Shown here: piece by piece, positions 51,144-64,000 of the stretch
Position numbering within the stretch: the first letter of the stretch is position 1
Layout of the letters: each line of letters opens with the position of its first letter
Origin: Lycocorax pyrrhopterus obiensis
Lineage: Eukaryota; Chordata; Aves; Passeriformes; Paradisaeidae
Direction of reading: 5' to 3'
DNA length: 64,000 nucleotides
NCBI GenBank assembly: GCA_014706295.1
Contig: JACSVZ010000002.1
Location: 23,408,757-23,472,756 of the forward strand
Notes under the pieces: model-generated
Told to the model about the DNA's origin: nothing
Databases searched by the model: none
Seen by the model: only the letters and a program-made list of their open reading frames with translations
Position numbers and translations under genes: made by a program

Positions 51144-53814
51144 GGTTTTGACATTCATGATCCTTCTATACCTGGGACTGAGCTTTTAAAAATATGTCCA
51201 CTTCTCTTGAACAACTGACCCTTAAATATTTTTCTTTTGTGTCTCTGTCTCTTGTACCACATTGGATAGCAAATGAGTATGAATGGCAGGAATGAATGTC
51301 ATGGATCACATTGAAGAATCAAAGTCAGTAGTAAGTCATTCCCCTCACCATTCTAGCCCAAAATGGTTCCTCACATTGCACTTTTTTGCTACATCTCTGA
51401 CTGTAAAGGGAAACAAAACCTTGTCCCAGGAAAGGGATGACTCTCTACCAATTGCCAAGGGAACACACTGGAAAGACACAAGCAAGAGCACAAAGTTGCA
51501 TCACCTCCTTGCATTAGATAATGTCTGTCATTCAATCACTTCTCCCTCCATATTTCTTCATTGTGGAAGTTAAATTGTTCTCATGATCTTCTCAGAGTTC
51601 CCAGAAGATTAAGGCTGTAGACTTTGCCAGGGTACGTGGTGTTGGGGGTCTGTGACATGTATGAGTTATTATACCATGTTCACTGTGGACTGAACCTTCA
51701 AATGACAGGAAATCAATCCCATGCAGCAGAAAGAGCTGCTGCTTTTGGTCTCAGGTAACCTACAGAACATTTATAGATAAATCCATTTCTTAAACGTCTT
51801 GTGAAGATTGTGCTTTCATCATTTGCCTTTTGCTTTCCTCTTATTATGTGTAATTATAATCTGATTCATTTGAAGATTTTTTCTTTTTTCTTATCTAAAT
51901 AGCTGTATCATTTGGTCTAGTGAAAGACATCGGATCTGTCTATGAAACACAGGGATAACAATAGGACTGTATTCATGTAGCTGAAAAACACAGCCTTTAT
52001 AAATAGCTGGAGACAGTCCAAGATTACAAAATTCACATCCAGAATGGAATTTGTCCTAAATTTGAGTGGTTTCAAACAGGATTGATGACCTGATGTGTTT
52101 AATGGAAAGGGTTTCCATACAGAGGGCTTATCAAATTCAGTGGTTGCATCTGATTCTTTTTTCTCTTCAGAGTAATGTCTGTCAGCAAACAATCACAACA
52201 AATTTGTTTGGAAAAATTACCCTTTCATTTTCCTCCACAGACAGGTTATTTAGCTTGTCCAGACAAAAATATGTTTGCTAACTGCAACAGTGCAACAACT
52301 AGGATGCAACTACCTTAACAGAAGATCTAACTTAACATAAAAATGTGTCTAACTCTTCTTCAGATAACTTTGTTTCACCCCAAACTAGTAGCATTCTATC
52401 AATGGATTTCAATTATGAACCTCAAGTTGAATTCCTCAACCACTTTTTTTCCATTCTCTTTATATGTAATCCTTGGCTCCAAGAAAATTTGCATCACTTC
52501 GGAAACAAAAGCCCTTTTAAAATATATTAAATGGTCAAAAATTAATGTTCACTTCATTCATGTAGTTTTACTGCTTAACAGAAGAATCAAGAGGAGTTTT
52601 GCAACAAGACAAATAATTTCATTTCTTCTTTAGACTTCATCTCATATTTGGCATCACATCAGTGCTTTTAAAAAGAATGAATATTACTGTCAAAGTATCT
52701 TCTCACTGGAGAAAAATGTTGCCTGAGAAAAAACTCAAAGAGGATAAAGAAGGTCATTTACTGGGTGTAAATATCTATAAGAGATTTTTTATTTCTTTTC
52801 GTTTGAATATTAATAGTAGTTTTTAGAAATGAAACATGCATTTTCTGTGAAGCATGTGCTTTGGTTCACTGAGTGCCATGTGGTAATGCTGGAACCCCAT
52901 GTTAGTCCTGACTGACGGTGTTTGAACAGAGGAAAAGACATCATCTGTCAAAGTTTAATCTATCATGCCTTTTACTATATTTTATATCTGGCTTGTGTTC
53001 AACTAATAATCCAAAACATGCACAAAAAAAATGCTGGGAGCCAGCATCTTGAAATATGACCTATTTGCAAGAAATGTTTTAGAATATAATTTTCAGTTGT
53101 CCCATGCCAATGATTGATTGCTTGTTATTGCCTATGTGACTAGTGATAAGCATGATGAGTTGACACAAAATTTCACACTACGTACAGCTTGTATTGCTTG
53201 TTTTGTCACTCAGAAATAACCCTGCTTATTGTCTGACTCACACAAGAATTTATTTGCAGCACATAATAGTAGAGTTAAAAGCAGATATTTGTGATAATTA
53301 TTCTTTTAAGTGATAAGTCAAGGTTATTTTACTTGATCCAAAATGAAGAATTTCAACGCTCAGAAATTATATATATGTGACCTGATCTAGAGCATACCAA
53401 GTCAGACAGCTGAATGATGCAAAGCAGACAATGAAGCCTACACATGTATCTGTAAAGAAAAAGCTACACTAAGACAGAAATAATGAAAGACAAAAATGTT
53501 TAAGATCTTGGTTCCCATTCCTTAATTTGGTGCACTGTTCTCCCTAATTAATGTAACAGAAAGTGTCCTTCACTGTGTTTTCCAAGGGAGCAAACAGCAT
53601 AAAATGCACTTGACTCCAGAGTAGAGCTATCTATGTAGTTATTATATTCATATCTTACCTCAGGAACCCTCATATTTAAGGCAATTGCTACTTAAATACT
53701 GTTTAAGTATTAGTAGAAGTGTCATATGCAAGGTCTAAGTGCTAATTATTTTAGCTGGAGCTGGTAAAATCACAGTTATGGTATAGGAACCTGTTGGGGC
53801 ACTGCATTTTAACC

Positions 53815-53830
53815 AAAAAAAAAAAAAAAA
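53815..53830 (+). repeat. Poly(A) run of 16
   Basis: A homopolymer following TTTTAACC. The upstream sequence does not resemble a processed gene copy, and no target duplication was seen. Confidence 0.9.
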
Positions 53831-54219
53831 GACAGGAGAAGAAAAAAGAATAAGATACTTAGAAAGTATGATTTTTCTGGGATGATTAAAAGAATTTTGC
53901 CTTATTAGTCTAAGATATGGAGTATGGAGAACTGTGAGAGGCACGAGAAGAGTCTTTCAAAAAGACAACTGCTCTCTGAGTACAGAAGGGGCAGGAACAG
54001 AACAAATCCATTTATTTTGCTGTAAAAAAGATAAAAGTCAGAGGCAATGAAAACTTTCTAAATGGCAAAAGCAGGCAATCATTGCAAAAGAAAAAAACAG
54101 GATGTGATGGTATCTTCTTTCTGGAGGCTCCTTAAGGGAAAATTTAAAAAGCCACAAGTTATTCGTGAGTAAACCATAAATATCTTGCCTGTGTGCAGCT
54201 GGCTGGAGTAGGTCACCTC

Positions 54220-54620
54220 AGTAAAGGCTGTGAAAGCTGACATTGTGCATGGCCAGTGAGGAGAGCAAAGCAGCGAGAGCAGTGAGGCTGCCAGTGCACC
54301 CAGTGAAGGTGTCCAGGAGGAGCGTCAGTACCAGTTCAGGTAAACAAGGCAAGAGTGGCTGTGCCTGGCCAGAGCTGGAGCCCACCCTCCACCACGTCCT
54401 ATCTCCAGACCCAGCCAGAGACATGTAAGAGCTGGACAAACTCTTTCCTCAGGGCACCAGCAGGCCTGACTCACCCGCTCCAGCACCCAGGGCCCCCCCT
54501 CCTCCCCAGCCCAGGACCCCATTTAACCCCCCCAGGACCACCAGTCCCTGCCCCAGTGAAGCCACAGCAGGGCTGATCTACAGCTCCCCACACCCTGCCC
54601 TGCCCAGCCACGAGCCCCGC
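54220..54620. other. GC-rich, CpG-poor block with splice-like sites
   Basis: A 400-base patch stands out from the AT-rich flanks and is C-rich on the plus strand from about 54465. Only a handful of CpG are present, so it is not an unmethylated island like the one at 44 kb. An ATG at 54249 opens a frame (MASEESKAARAVRLP and so on) that reaches TTCAG|GTAAAC at about 54339. A good acceptor, CTCTTTCCTCAG, lies near 54455. No protein or repeat family was recognised. It may be part of a transcribed unit, an old insertion or a local composition shift. Confidence 0.35.
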
Positions 54621-54880
54621 TCTGTGGAAAGCCTTGGTCTACACATGCACAAGCATGCAATTGTGGCACTCCCCCAGACCACTTCTTCAGGCTTTTTGTG
54701 AGCAGTCAGAGAGTAATAGAGCTAGGAACAGAGAACAGAGGTTGTGCTTGGAGGGGATGAGACCTTTGGGAGGCAGTGGCTACATATTTGTAAGTCACGA
54801 TTGATTACAGGGTAAACATGAGGAGTCTGTACAATGCGGCATCCAAAGGGTTGTTGAGCCCTGGATAAAGAAAAAAGAAG

Positions 54881-55378
54881 AGCTGAGAGCAGAAAAACAT
54901 TCTGCCTTTATGGGCAGCTCTGGCAAGATCGGTTCTGGAATATCAAGTTCATTTCTGGTATCTACATGAGAAAAAGGGTGTTGAAATTTGGAGTTGTTAC
55001 AAAGAGAAGCCACAAAAATAACTTCAGACTTTAAATGAATACCTTGTTGAGAATGTTTTAAAGAAGTTCATCTCTTTGGCTTGTCAAAAGAAAGATGCAG
55101 GAGTTACCCAACACTATTCTCTAAGTACTTACCAGATGTTAATAATGTGCTCCTTAGCCTACCAAAAAAAGTGGATCAAAGACCAATGGTTGAAACAGAA
55201 CTAGGAAATGTATCTTAAGAGCTATGGGTGATTACTCCTTGGAAAAGCCTGCCAAGAAAAATGAAGGATTCTCCATTTCTTGGTGTCTGGAAATCAAAAC
55301 AGAATGCCTTTCTATAAAATAAACCCAGGCAGATGAAGAAACATGCTGAAGTTCTAAGTGGGTGAAATTCTGCATTTA
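54881..55378 (+). mobile_element. Old CR1/L3-type LINE fragment, ORF2 3' end
   Basis: The sequence follows the C-terminal end of CR1/L3 ORF2 across about 500 bases, with frameshifts and stops. Landmarks are a 'LWQDRFWNIKFIS' segment, the AAGAGAAGCCACAAAAATAA region corresponding to the 'RVQRRATKMI' block, TTGGCTTGTCAAAAGAAAG, AATAATGTGCTCCTTAGCCT, GGTTGAAACAGAACTAGG, and GGTGTCTGGAAATCAAAACA followed by ATGCCTTTCTATAAAAT. It ends near GGGTGAAATTCTGCAT. Divergence is high and it is clearly older than the two minus-strand CR1 copies. No coding function remains. Confidence 0.72.
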
Positions 55379-58300
55379 AACTATCTAGAATTTCAAAATA
55401 TGATTTATTGGACCTTAATTTGTCCATTTCTCAATAGGCAAAAATCCACAAATACTATTTTCCAATTCTTTCATTTGCATTTCAACTGCAAAACAATCTG
55501 GATCAAATTTAAAGTCATGATAGAAAGAGCTAGTAAGGGAACAAAGCAGTATGTTAAATCTACCTGTTAAACATGTTCCTATACCAGGACTGCAACTAGT
55601 TATCAAAAGAAAATTTTCTATATCTTTGGCTCACATTAAATGACCAACTTTTTAGCTTCGGGAAAAAGCAATAAGTTGACCCATATACAATTTGTAAATC
55701 TGAACTTCCTTAATTGACATCTGTGTAGAAAAGAAATCTCTGCAGATATATCAGGCAGACACATATCTGATAATCTCTTCCACTCTGGCTGTGTTTCCCC
55801 TAGTGCAGCTAAAGCCAGTCCAGATGGAGGGCTGGAGGCTCTTCCCGTTTTTGATTGAGCAACCTTTCCCACTCTTTGATGCAGCTTGTCATCTTGTGAT
55901 GAATGTGACGGCAGCCTTCTCTGAAATAAGTCACTGGGAGACATCCAGGGTCAACAGAAAAAGCTCAGCCACACATTTTGCTCACTAGATATAAGAATTA
56001 CACTATTTCTACAAGCAGCTGGGAAAACCTGTTAGTTTCTGTATTTATTTTGTCTTCTAATGGTCATTCGACTACCAAATGTACAGGATGGTGTAGGTTT
56101 TTAGCAAAGTGAATAGTGTAAGGATACTGGGCAGGATCAGCAGCTCCTATCAGACCCCTCCATAGCATGAGCAGTGTTACCCTCCCCTCGGATTTTGACC
56201 CAGAGAATGTGTGCAGACACTTCTGTGCTCTCACTGGACCTTTGTGCAGAAAAAGAGCTCCTTTATATAAAGCAAAAGTTTTCCTCTTCTTCTCTGCCTG
56301 CTTTTTCCAAACATCCTGCACTCATCCCTGAGAGTGGCACCTTACTACCCACGCCCGAGCCACAGGATTCCAAGCTTTCCAAAATGTCCAATGGAACCAA
56401 GGCATGATAGTAAACATTAGCATCATTTGCAGGTAATTTTTTTCCTGAGAAGAAGAGAGGATACCCTTCAGAACCATAAAGGCTTTTTTGCTGTCTTGAA
56501 AGTACTGCAAACTGCAGTGCAAACTGTGTAACAATCTTTCTGCAGGCTCCTCATGAACTGGACATAAAATAACAGTGATCTCAAGCAGCAAAGAGTGTCA
56601 TTTAGTGCTCATAAAACTTTATCATATGAGTGATCAGGCTGAGAAAATAATGCAATATTCTTATTAATTGAAAAAATATTTATCTTATATTTAGTTCTGA
56701 GGAAAATGTCAATGTTAATTTACATTAAACCTGTTTAATTTTAATATAACCCCTATTTGTCCAACAAGTTAATTCAGTTTTTGGCTCTGCTATGTGTAGG
56801 TACCAAAGTATAAATACCTTATGCAGTAGAGAAGAAGCAATATATGAACTGTCTACCTTTCCAAGATGTTTGTTTGATAAAGTGCACATACACACACTGC
56901 TACTCTCAAATGCTTTCCATTTCAGGAGAAATGGACTCATTAGTGAAGTATTTCCACAAACATTGCTGTAAACTTTATCAAGATACATTATTATCTTTTT
57001 TCTCCATATTAATCTCATCCTGAATATTAATTGTTCATTGAATAAGAAAGATTTGCAACGTAAAAGTTAATGTTTTAATTATGGCAGGAATTCATCCATA
57101 ATTTTAAAATTTAGAAATACCTGGGAACCTTGGGAAGTCTGGCAATGTCAGTACTCCTTCAAAAATGTTCAGAACAGTGGTGCAATCCTAAACAAAATGT
57201 GTATGTTTGGTGTATGAGTGAACTCCAACTCTGAGGAACCCAATATAGCTTTTATTTTCTGGGGTTTTTCCATCACTGTTTCAATCCTGAGGAGTCCCTC
57301 ACAATCTTGCTCCCGCTATGTTTAAGCTTTAGTAAGTGCTCATCACACAGTTATTTTTACTCTCTGTTGGGCTTATTCTTACCAGAATTTTTAGTAACAT
57401 TTTGTAGTCCAACATGCCTTTTTTTCCTAAGGAGATTTCTGAAGAAGAGCATAAAGCAGCAGAATTGTAGCTTCGCACACCACAGGCCACCTTTCACACA
57501 CCCCCTCCCTCCCTCCCATCCACAAAGAGCAGTGCACAAATACTGGAATTACCCAAACAAACCTAGTGGATAACTGGGTTATGACCATTCTTAAAAACAG
57601 TGTTTTACCCTCTAGTCTGGGAAGCCCATGACCGTGCTTGAGACATGTGGGTCATCATGTCTTAAAATCAAGAGATCACCCATGAAGTGAATGGCAATGG
57701 GAATAGACAAAGCAGTCCTGATTTCTAGCCAAGGGTTAAATTCTTTACTGGTGTAACTCCATGAGCTGTTCCTTCACAAAAATCAAGACAGCTAAATGAA
57801 TTGCAGTAGAAATTATGTCCATTGTGAGCTGATATGCAAGTTACCAAACAAAATTTTAATTACCAAATAGTTTGCTGCAAAATTTGTTCTTGCAAAACAG
57901 CACAATACCCAGCCAGTACCTCACATGTATACTAAAATCCTTAGCAGTTTTAGAATTCAAAATGATTTATGTCAATTTTGTTTTGGGTGGCAGCAAATTA
58001 CGACTTCACTCAGTGAGAAAACATTTCCTGCTGCTATCTCTTAAAGACTGCCTGCAGTGTTTAACTATCAGCTGCTGCATCACACAGACTGGAAGGTGAC
58101 CAATGGAATGTGCAAGAAGAGATTAGAATGAATTTTTGACTTGTGTTTTCATTTCATAAACTCTAGTTTCTGCAGCCACAGGTTTGTCATTTGTTATGTG
58201 GGTTTTTTTCAACGGCAGTTTTGTCTTATCTGATGTTGAAACTCTTCCATGAATCTTTGAATGCTGAGGCATAAGAAAGAGAAATCAGTTGGAAATTTGT

Positions 58301-61300
58301 TCATGTCTATCTCCGTGCTTGACATTTCTCCACTGATAAGGTACAGCTAAATATTGACTTTTTAGTTAAGTTCAGATTAGCTCTCTGGTCCATGGGCATT
58401 GATTGTAAACCATTATCTTTTCCTCATTTATGGGCCCCAGTGCTTTAACACAAAAAAAAAAAAAAGACAGGAAGAGAAAAAAAGAAAGATGTAAGACAAA
58501 ATGGAATGGAAAAATGTGTAATTGGCTGTAAAGGTATCATTAAATTCTGCTAGGAAGAAATAAAAATGTTCTTGATGTTTACTTTTAAAAGGCTATTCTT
58601 TTTTCATTCTAGCAGTCACCCCATTCAAGTAATTTTTGACCCATTTAAGGAAAATGTCAAACCAAGATTGCCACCAGGACACAAAACTGGGAAAGATATA
58701 AAAAATTCTTTTATCATTAACTAACTAAATGCAAAACCTGTCATTAAATAAGTATTACTAAAACTATTGCTCTGTAGGGGCTCAGTGGTACTGCCAGTTC
58801 CATTTTATTACCCCAGCTCCTTGTCCCAACACAGTAGACTAGTTTGGGTATGTTAAAATAAGAGCAGATAAGAGAGCAGGATGATATAACTCCTTTAATT
58901 TTTTAATAACCTTTGACCAAGTCCCTCCCAAGAGGCTCTAGAGGAAGTTAAGAGATCATGCAGTACAAGGCAAAGTATGCTTATAGATAAGAAATTGGCT
59001 AGGAGAAAAAAAAAAACAAATAGGATGAACAAGTAGGAAATCTTCAGCTGGGCAAAAGCTGATCAGTGTGAACCCTTGTGATTCTGCTCCAGAGAGGTGG
59101 CACAGAGGGGACATGGCAAGAGAGCTCACCACTTCAGCTGTCTAGGGACGTCCCATTCTGGAACAGATTAGGATTATGCACACGTGGATTTATTCTGAAG
59201 CAGCTATTGCACACTCACTGCACACCATCCAATTAATGCCATCTAATTTCCAAGTGTAAACAAGTGTTTAACTTCACTGAGATGAAGCTGGAACAACACA
59301 GGTACGTACCCTGGCTGCCCTCAGCAGGTAGATGCCTGCTAGCCTCGGGTGTCAGAAGGAGGAGAGGGAAAGGTTAACAGAGAGAGGTCTGGATCAGGGA
59401 GCCAGTAGCATTAATGTTGGCAAAATCTGTGTCTTTTCCTCCAGGACTATAAACAGGCCTGACCTGACCTAAGAGTGTCACCTAATTAGTGCATGCCTAC
59501 TGGCTTTTATAACTTGAACCCTGCTGGACAACACAGATACAGAGTTATGTTTTAAATACTTGGCAGCATGTTGTATCTCCATGTGACCCCAAATCAATAA
59601 TGGAGACTCTCACAGCGGGGAGAAAGAAGCTGCCCTCAGTGGGGCAGATCCAGCTGATGGCTGGATCAAATGTAAAGGGAAAAGAGCTCTTCCGACACTC
59701 AGCAATCACCAAGGATTTAACAATAACTTTAGGGATCCTTTCTGCTGTGAAATATACCGGCACTGCCTAGTCTTGAATCAGAAACTCCATGTGTTATCCT
59801 GTGCTCCCCTTCTTCACTGTGCCTGGGTACGCAGTCCACATTTCAAATCCTATGTGTTAGTACATTGCAACAATGACAGCTTAGTTGTAGGAGTTCAATT
59901 AAGTTAAATTCTTTATGTGGCTTATTTGCAATTTCAGGTGGAAGCTCCTGCTGAAAGAGGACTCATCTAGACACCTGATTTTCTCTTCTCAGTTTCAATT
60001 CAGACCAGAAAAGGGAGCGAACCTCAGCATTACAGCATTATAGGCCTCATTGCATCATTTAGTAGAGCAGAGCATAGTGGACCCCCTCATACCTCTACCT
60101 TAAGCATCAGGAAAATCTGTCATGGGAATATATACCCTGGATATGGTACAACAAGCGTTGTTATAAACACCTCATGTGGCATAACATGCAAACACAATGA
60201 AAATACAAAAACCAGGTGAGTGCCTTTGCATTTTATTTAAGGACTCTGTTCTTTAGATTTTCTTGATTGCTAGCACACCACATCTTCCACAGAAAGAGCT
60301 TGTAATACTTCAGTTTTAATGACTGTCTTTTCTATTACTAAAACATGAATTTCGACAAAAATTCCCAAAACTTGAAAAGTAATTGATTACCTGAAGACCT
60401 TTCTTCCCTTTAAAACCGAATGTTGCACCGATGCCAAGTTTCAGATTGACGCATATTTAAAATCTAAATTACGACTCTTCAGAAATGTATTCACAACTGC
60501 AATGCTGATACGCTCCTAACTGGCACCTACAGTCCAAGAAATGAATGCTGTCATCTCATGACATACCACAGGTCCAGCTGGGTTTGGGCTAGGTCAGCCT
60601 GTGGGTGGGAAACCTCAGTGGCATTTTAGGAAGTAGTATTAATAATTTAGAGTGCTTTTACCCTGCAAATTTTGCTAAGGTTGCAGTACAGTTCATTACT
60701 TTCAGAAAGTAGGAATAGCACTTTAACATTGCTCGTAAAAAAGGACACAGAACTGTCAGCCTCTAACTACAATCAGTCTGTGCACCTAGAAACATGCAGC
60801 ATAATTAGAGCAGGCTGGGGACCTTTTATGGCAATAGGAGCCTATAAAAAGGTGTGTTGATTCTGAAAAAATCTTTATTTTTCTCCAACTACCGACATTT
60901 TGCAAAGCCTTTTGTAAGCAGTTGGTCCTCCCTGGTACCATGTTCCTGCTCAGATATGGCTGGGAATTCAGGTGCCATGGCAAGTGACTTAACTCTCCAG
61001 AACGCCTCTGCAGATCTCCCCAAACGATGAATTGTGGTGGAATTTGTCAGGTCTTCTGAGCATAAAAAGGAACATTTGTGGTAAAGGATGGCAGAATTAG
61101 TATGCAAGTAACTTAGCCAGCATCCTGCTTGCAAGACAATGAACTGAATGAATGTGGCATCCTCTTATCACTGTTCCTGTCTGGGTCAATAATCCTGAAA
61201 TTACAGCATCACCAAAGTCGGGTGAGCAAAAGTTATGTGTAGATAAGATATAAATCAAAGTGGAGTTCAAATTAATTCCACAGTGAAGATCTGTGGAAGT

Positions 61301-64000
61301 CAAAAAGCAGAGATTCTTCTATGCATGAGAAGTAAGTGTGAAGGGAACATACACACACGTAGACACACACAAAACTCTGCAAAATTCACTTCCTCTTTAA
61401 TAAAGTTGGTTTCTAATATTTTTACAGATCTAGTTAAAAAAAAAAAAAAAGGAGTATTGTTTTCTCACCAGAATCTGAAAAACTGTGCATACCACAAGGT
61501 AATCCATAGTCCTTCTTGAATAACTGTTGAACTTTCTTTAGAGGGAAATTAATGGGTCTTCTTATATCTCAGGTGGAAGTGCAGATGCCCATATTCAGTA
61601 TGGGCTGGCATGTTCTTGATTGCTTGGCCATCTTCTTGATTGCTCTAGGTCTCTCCTTCCTTCCCTTATTTTCCTTTTTTCCTATAGGGAAGAGGTCAGA
61701 AAATGTGGCCTGAACATTGAATGAAACAAAATTACATTTTTTAATCTCATCTGTATTTCAAATGACTGTATTTTGCACAAATCCGAATGCAATGATCTTT
61801 AGCTGTATTTTTTAAAATCCATTGAAAAAATAACCATTTTTCAAGCACCCTGTTAGCTGGCTGATTTTTTCAATTACCTTTCCACTATGGCCACTAAAAG
61901 ATCAGTCAAGGGCTTGCTGATTCTAACAGACATCTTTCAAGCTGTCACAAAAAATATTTCTCAATCAAACCCTAAAGGCACTATTTTTATCATTATTTGT
62001 CAAGTTCAGCCCAAAATATTAAAATTAAATGAGAGAAATCCAGGTCTTCGAGGCACTAACTTGAATAAATACCAGAAAATTAAACCAATTTAGTCATGTC
62101 TCCAGCAATTCCACTCAAGCTAGTGGCATTTCAAAGGTTTCAGATAACAAGGGAATTTGTCCCAGTCACTGTTTTGCAGTCAATTTACACTCAGAGTTCA
62201 CTGACTTCAGTGGAAATTCCACCATGATAACCATGACAGAGCTGGGAATGATTATATGCAGTTAAGATATAAAGAGCTAATGAAGCACGCACAAATCAGT
62301 TCAATATGTTGAATATTCTCTCAGGACTGCTAGCTAGATAATGACTTTAGTAGATTAAGAGTTATAAACAGGATTCTTCTTCATCTTTATCTTCTAATTA
62401 AATGACTAACCTACACTAAAAGTAGTGATCTATAAAGTTACTCAAAAGACAATTTAAAGAGCAAATAAAATTCTAGAGATGCTTTCCCACCAAAAGTGCT
62501 TGCCCTTTTGTCCTAAATGTTTCCAGCCTTAACTATAGCAATGTTGTTCAGAAATGTGTGGAGCAGCCAACAATATATCCACTGTCTCTTCTCATTTGTT
62601 GTTGGTTAATATACCAACATCAACATTAATATATTTGTGGATGTAGGCATTCCCTATTTGTCTGCAATTATTAGAGATAATTCACATTACACATATACAT
62701 GCAAAATTAGTACAGTATTGAGCAAACCTTTAATTTCTTTTCCATTTTTTGATGGTAAAAAAAAAAAAATCACAATCTGATTTTTGGAGCATGAGAAACA
62801 GCATGGAAAATGCTGTAAGGGATTGTTACACAGTCTCCCAGCATTGGTTCCAGACAATTCTTTGGCAGCTAGGAAATTATTCTTAATTATGTCCTGGATG
62901 CTTTGCCCCATTCTGCCCTGTAATACCCTTGACTGAAATGAGAACCTGGCCCATCATATCTAACTGGATCATCATCAGTTATGGAAATGGAGACGAGTCA
63001 CCTCTGGTAGAGCTGCCCTGGCGCAAATTGACGTAGAATGTTACTCGGGGTTTAACACATTGTTTTCTGTCTCCGAAAGGACAAGGTGCTAGGCAACGTT
63101 CAGGGGATGGATGGTAGATGTTTTTCTGTTTCCTGGCAGCTCTTTCATGCGCTAATCCTGCAGGCAGACCTGACTCAGAATTTCCAGAGACTTGCCATCA
63201 CAGTGAGATGTGGAATGATTATGCAGTTATCTAAATGGTGTGCCATCAAATCCAGGGATGCTCAGAGAGTTGGAAAACAGACTCTGTAAGGTGCAAAACA
63301 AAATTATTGAAACAGAAAAAGCCACTGAATGCAGAAATACCTCAAATGTGATTATACATTATCTAAAAATATTGTGGCTGACAGTAATAAGTACAGTCGT
63401 AACAACTGGGATAACATTCAACCCTTCACAAGATTTTAAAAAATACAGTCAGGAAGAAACAATTATGACAAACAAGGAACAGAACAAACAGTACTGTTAA
63501 TCCTTGTTATGGTAAAAAAAGCCCAGCTTTTTGTGATCTCACTGCCAGACACTGCTTTCAAGGAAAATTACATGGTTCGTACCTGACTTTTTCCGTATTT
63601 TATGTGACCAGTATTAGAGCCTTCCAATCTCTGCCTTCTCCACTACCTGCCTTCTGTTTATGTGATGATTAAGGACAGTCTAAGGAGCAGAGATTTCCAG
63701 TGTGGCAGCGCCAGAGCAGAAACTGGAGGATTGTAACACAAGTCGTCCAAAAAACAGAATTGCTCTCACAGTTACTCAGTATGCCATAGGCTATAGACAG
63801 CACACAGCAGGACTGCATGCCCAGCCTGTGTTGAGAAGAGAGTGTAAACTGGAGTCAGAACTTATACTTACCTGGAAATTTTAACCAAGTTTCATACAGT
63901 CAAAAGAAATGGGAATCATGTATGGCATCACCAGCAAAACCTTCTGTGTTTTTGGCCCTTAACTGTATTATCACCATTATCCATTCCCTCATCATTTCAT
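55379..64000. other. AT-rich stretch without a supported gene
   Basis: I see only short chance frames. Simple runs include A14 (58452-58465), A15 (61436-61450) and A13 (62757-62769). A 12-base motif, TCTTGATTGCT(T/C), occurs twice at 61613 and 61633. No further repeat family, RNA gene or convincing exon. Confidence 0.55.

Larger units (their letters stand above)
46443..54219. other. AT-rich stretch without a supported gene
   Basis: Nearly 8 kb of strongly AT-rich sequence has only short chance frames. It includes a T17 run (51127-51143) and an A16 run (53815-53830). No recognised repeat family. Confidence 0.55.

Noticed and set aside
57721..57770. Phrase like 'aaattctttactggtgtaactcc', reminiscent of old amniote palindromic repeats
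   Set aside because: Only about 25 bases are suggestive and the second arm is missing.
61436..61450. A15 run considered as the tail of a processed pseudogene
   Set aside because: Upstream sequence has no gene-like content and no target duplication was seen.
62160..62230. Segment around 'cactgacttcagtggaaattcc' resembling old interspersed repeats
   Set aside because: Too short and diverged to assign.
1..64000. tRNA, rRNA, snRNA, CRISPR array, prokaryotic operon or phage content
   Set aside because: No box A/box B pair, snRNA promoter element, regularly spaced repeats or dense coding was found. The repeats present are vertebrate.

Overview
This window is vertebrate nuclear DNA, almost certainly from a bird. 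Three signs point there: fragments of CR1 LINEs (the dominant avian retrotransposon), a solo LTR of the avian ERVL type, and low recognisable repeat content in an AT-rich background where CpG is rare. No operon-like packing, bacterial gene, rRNA, tRNA or CRISPR array is visible. I could not identify any complete protein-coding gene. The window reads as a gene desert or a very long intron/intergenic stretch.

Layout. 1-9.8 kb is AT-rich and without a supported gene. It holds a G18 run (3786-3803), a 5'-truncated CR1 (about 4303-4470, minus strand) and a short palindromic MITE-like element (6155-6276). 9.8-11.7 kb holds the most exon-like sequence outside the CpG island: two plus-strand segments with splice-like borders that join in phase and end in a stop, one short segment with a strong donor, and on the other strand a small ORF that begins like a signal peptide. 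None matches a family I recognise. At 14.97-15.80 kb lies a decayed minus-strand CR1 ORF2 fragment fused directly to a CR1 3' tip, so it is internally deleted. A MIR-like SINE sits at about 19.66-19.75 kb. A roughly 540 bp ERVL-type solo LTR, minus strand, occupies 25.32-25.86 kb. A perfect 16-bp-stem hairpin lies at 29.69-29.72 kb.

41-46 kb is the most interesting part. It has an (AT)n and a (GT)n microsatellite. A compact CpG island at about 43.96-44.26 kb contains a well-placed ATG and a splice-donor-like GT. Flanking the island are two diverged copies of a block of about 220 bp (41985-42218 and 45225-45440) in the same orientation. The arrangement suggests a promoter with a duplicated neighbouring element, but that is inference.

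46-64 kb is again AT-rich. It has a possible MIR-like fragment (46.4 kb), a GC-rich but CpG-poor block (54.22-54.62 kb), an old CR1/L3-type ORF2 3' fragment on the plus strand (54.88-55.38 kb) and several A/T homopolymers.

Nothing here is a recognisable new system. The leads worth following are the CpG island with its flanking duplicated block, the exon-like cluster at 9.8-11.7 kb, and the hairpin. All calls were made by eye from the sequence, without database searches.
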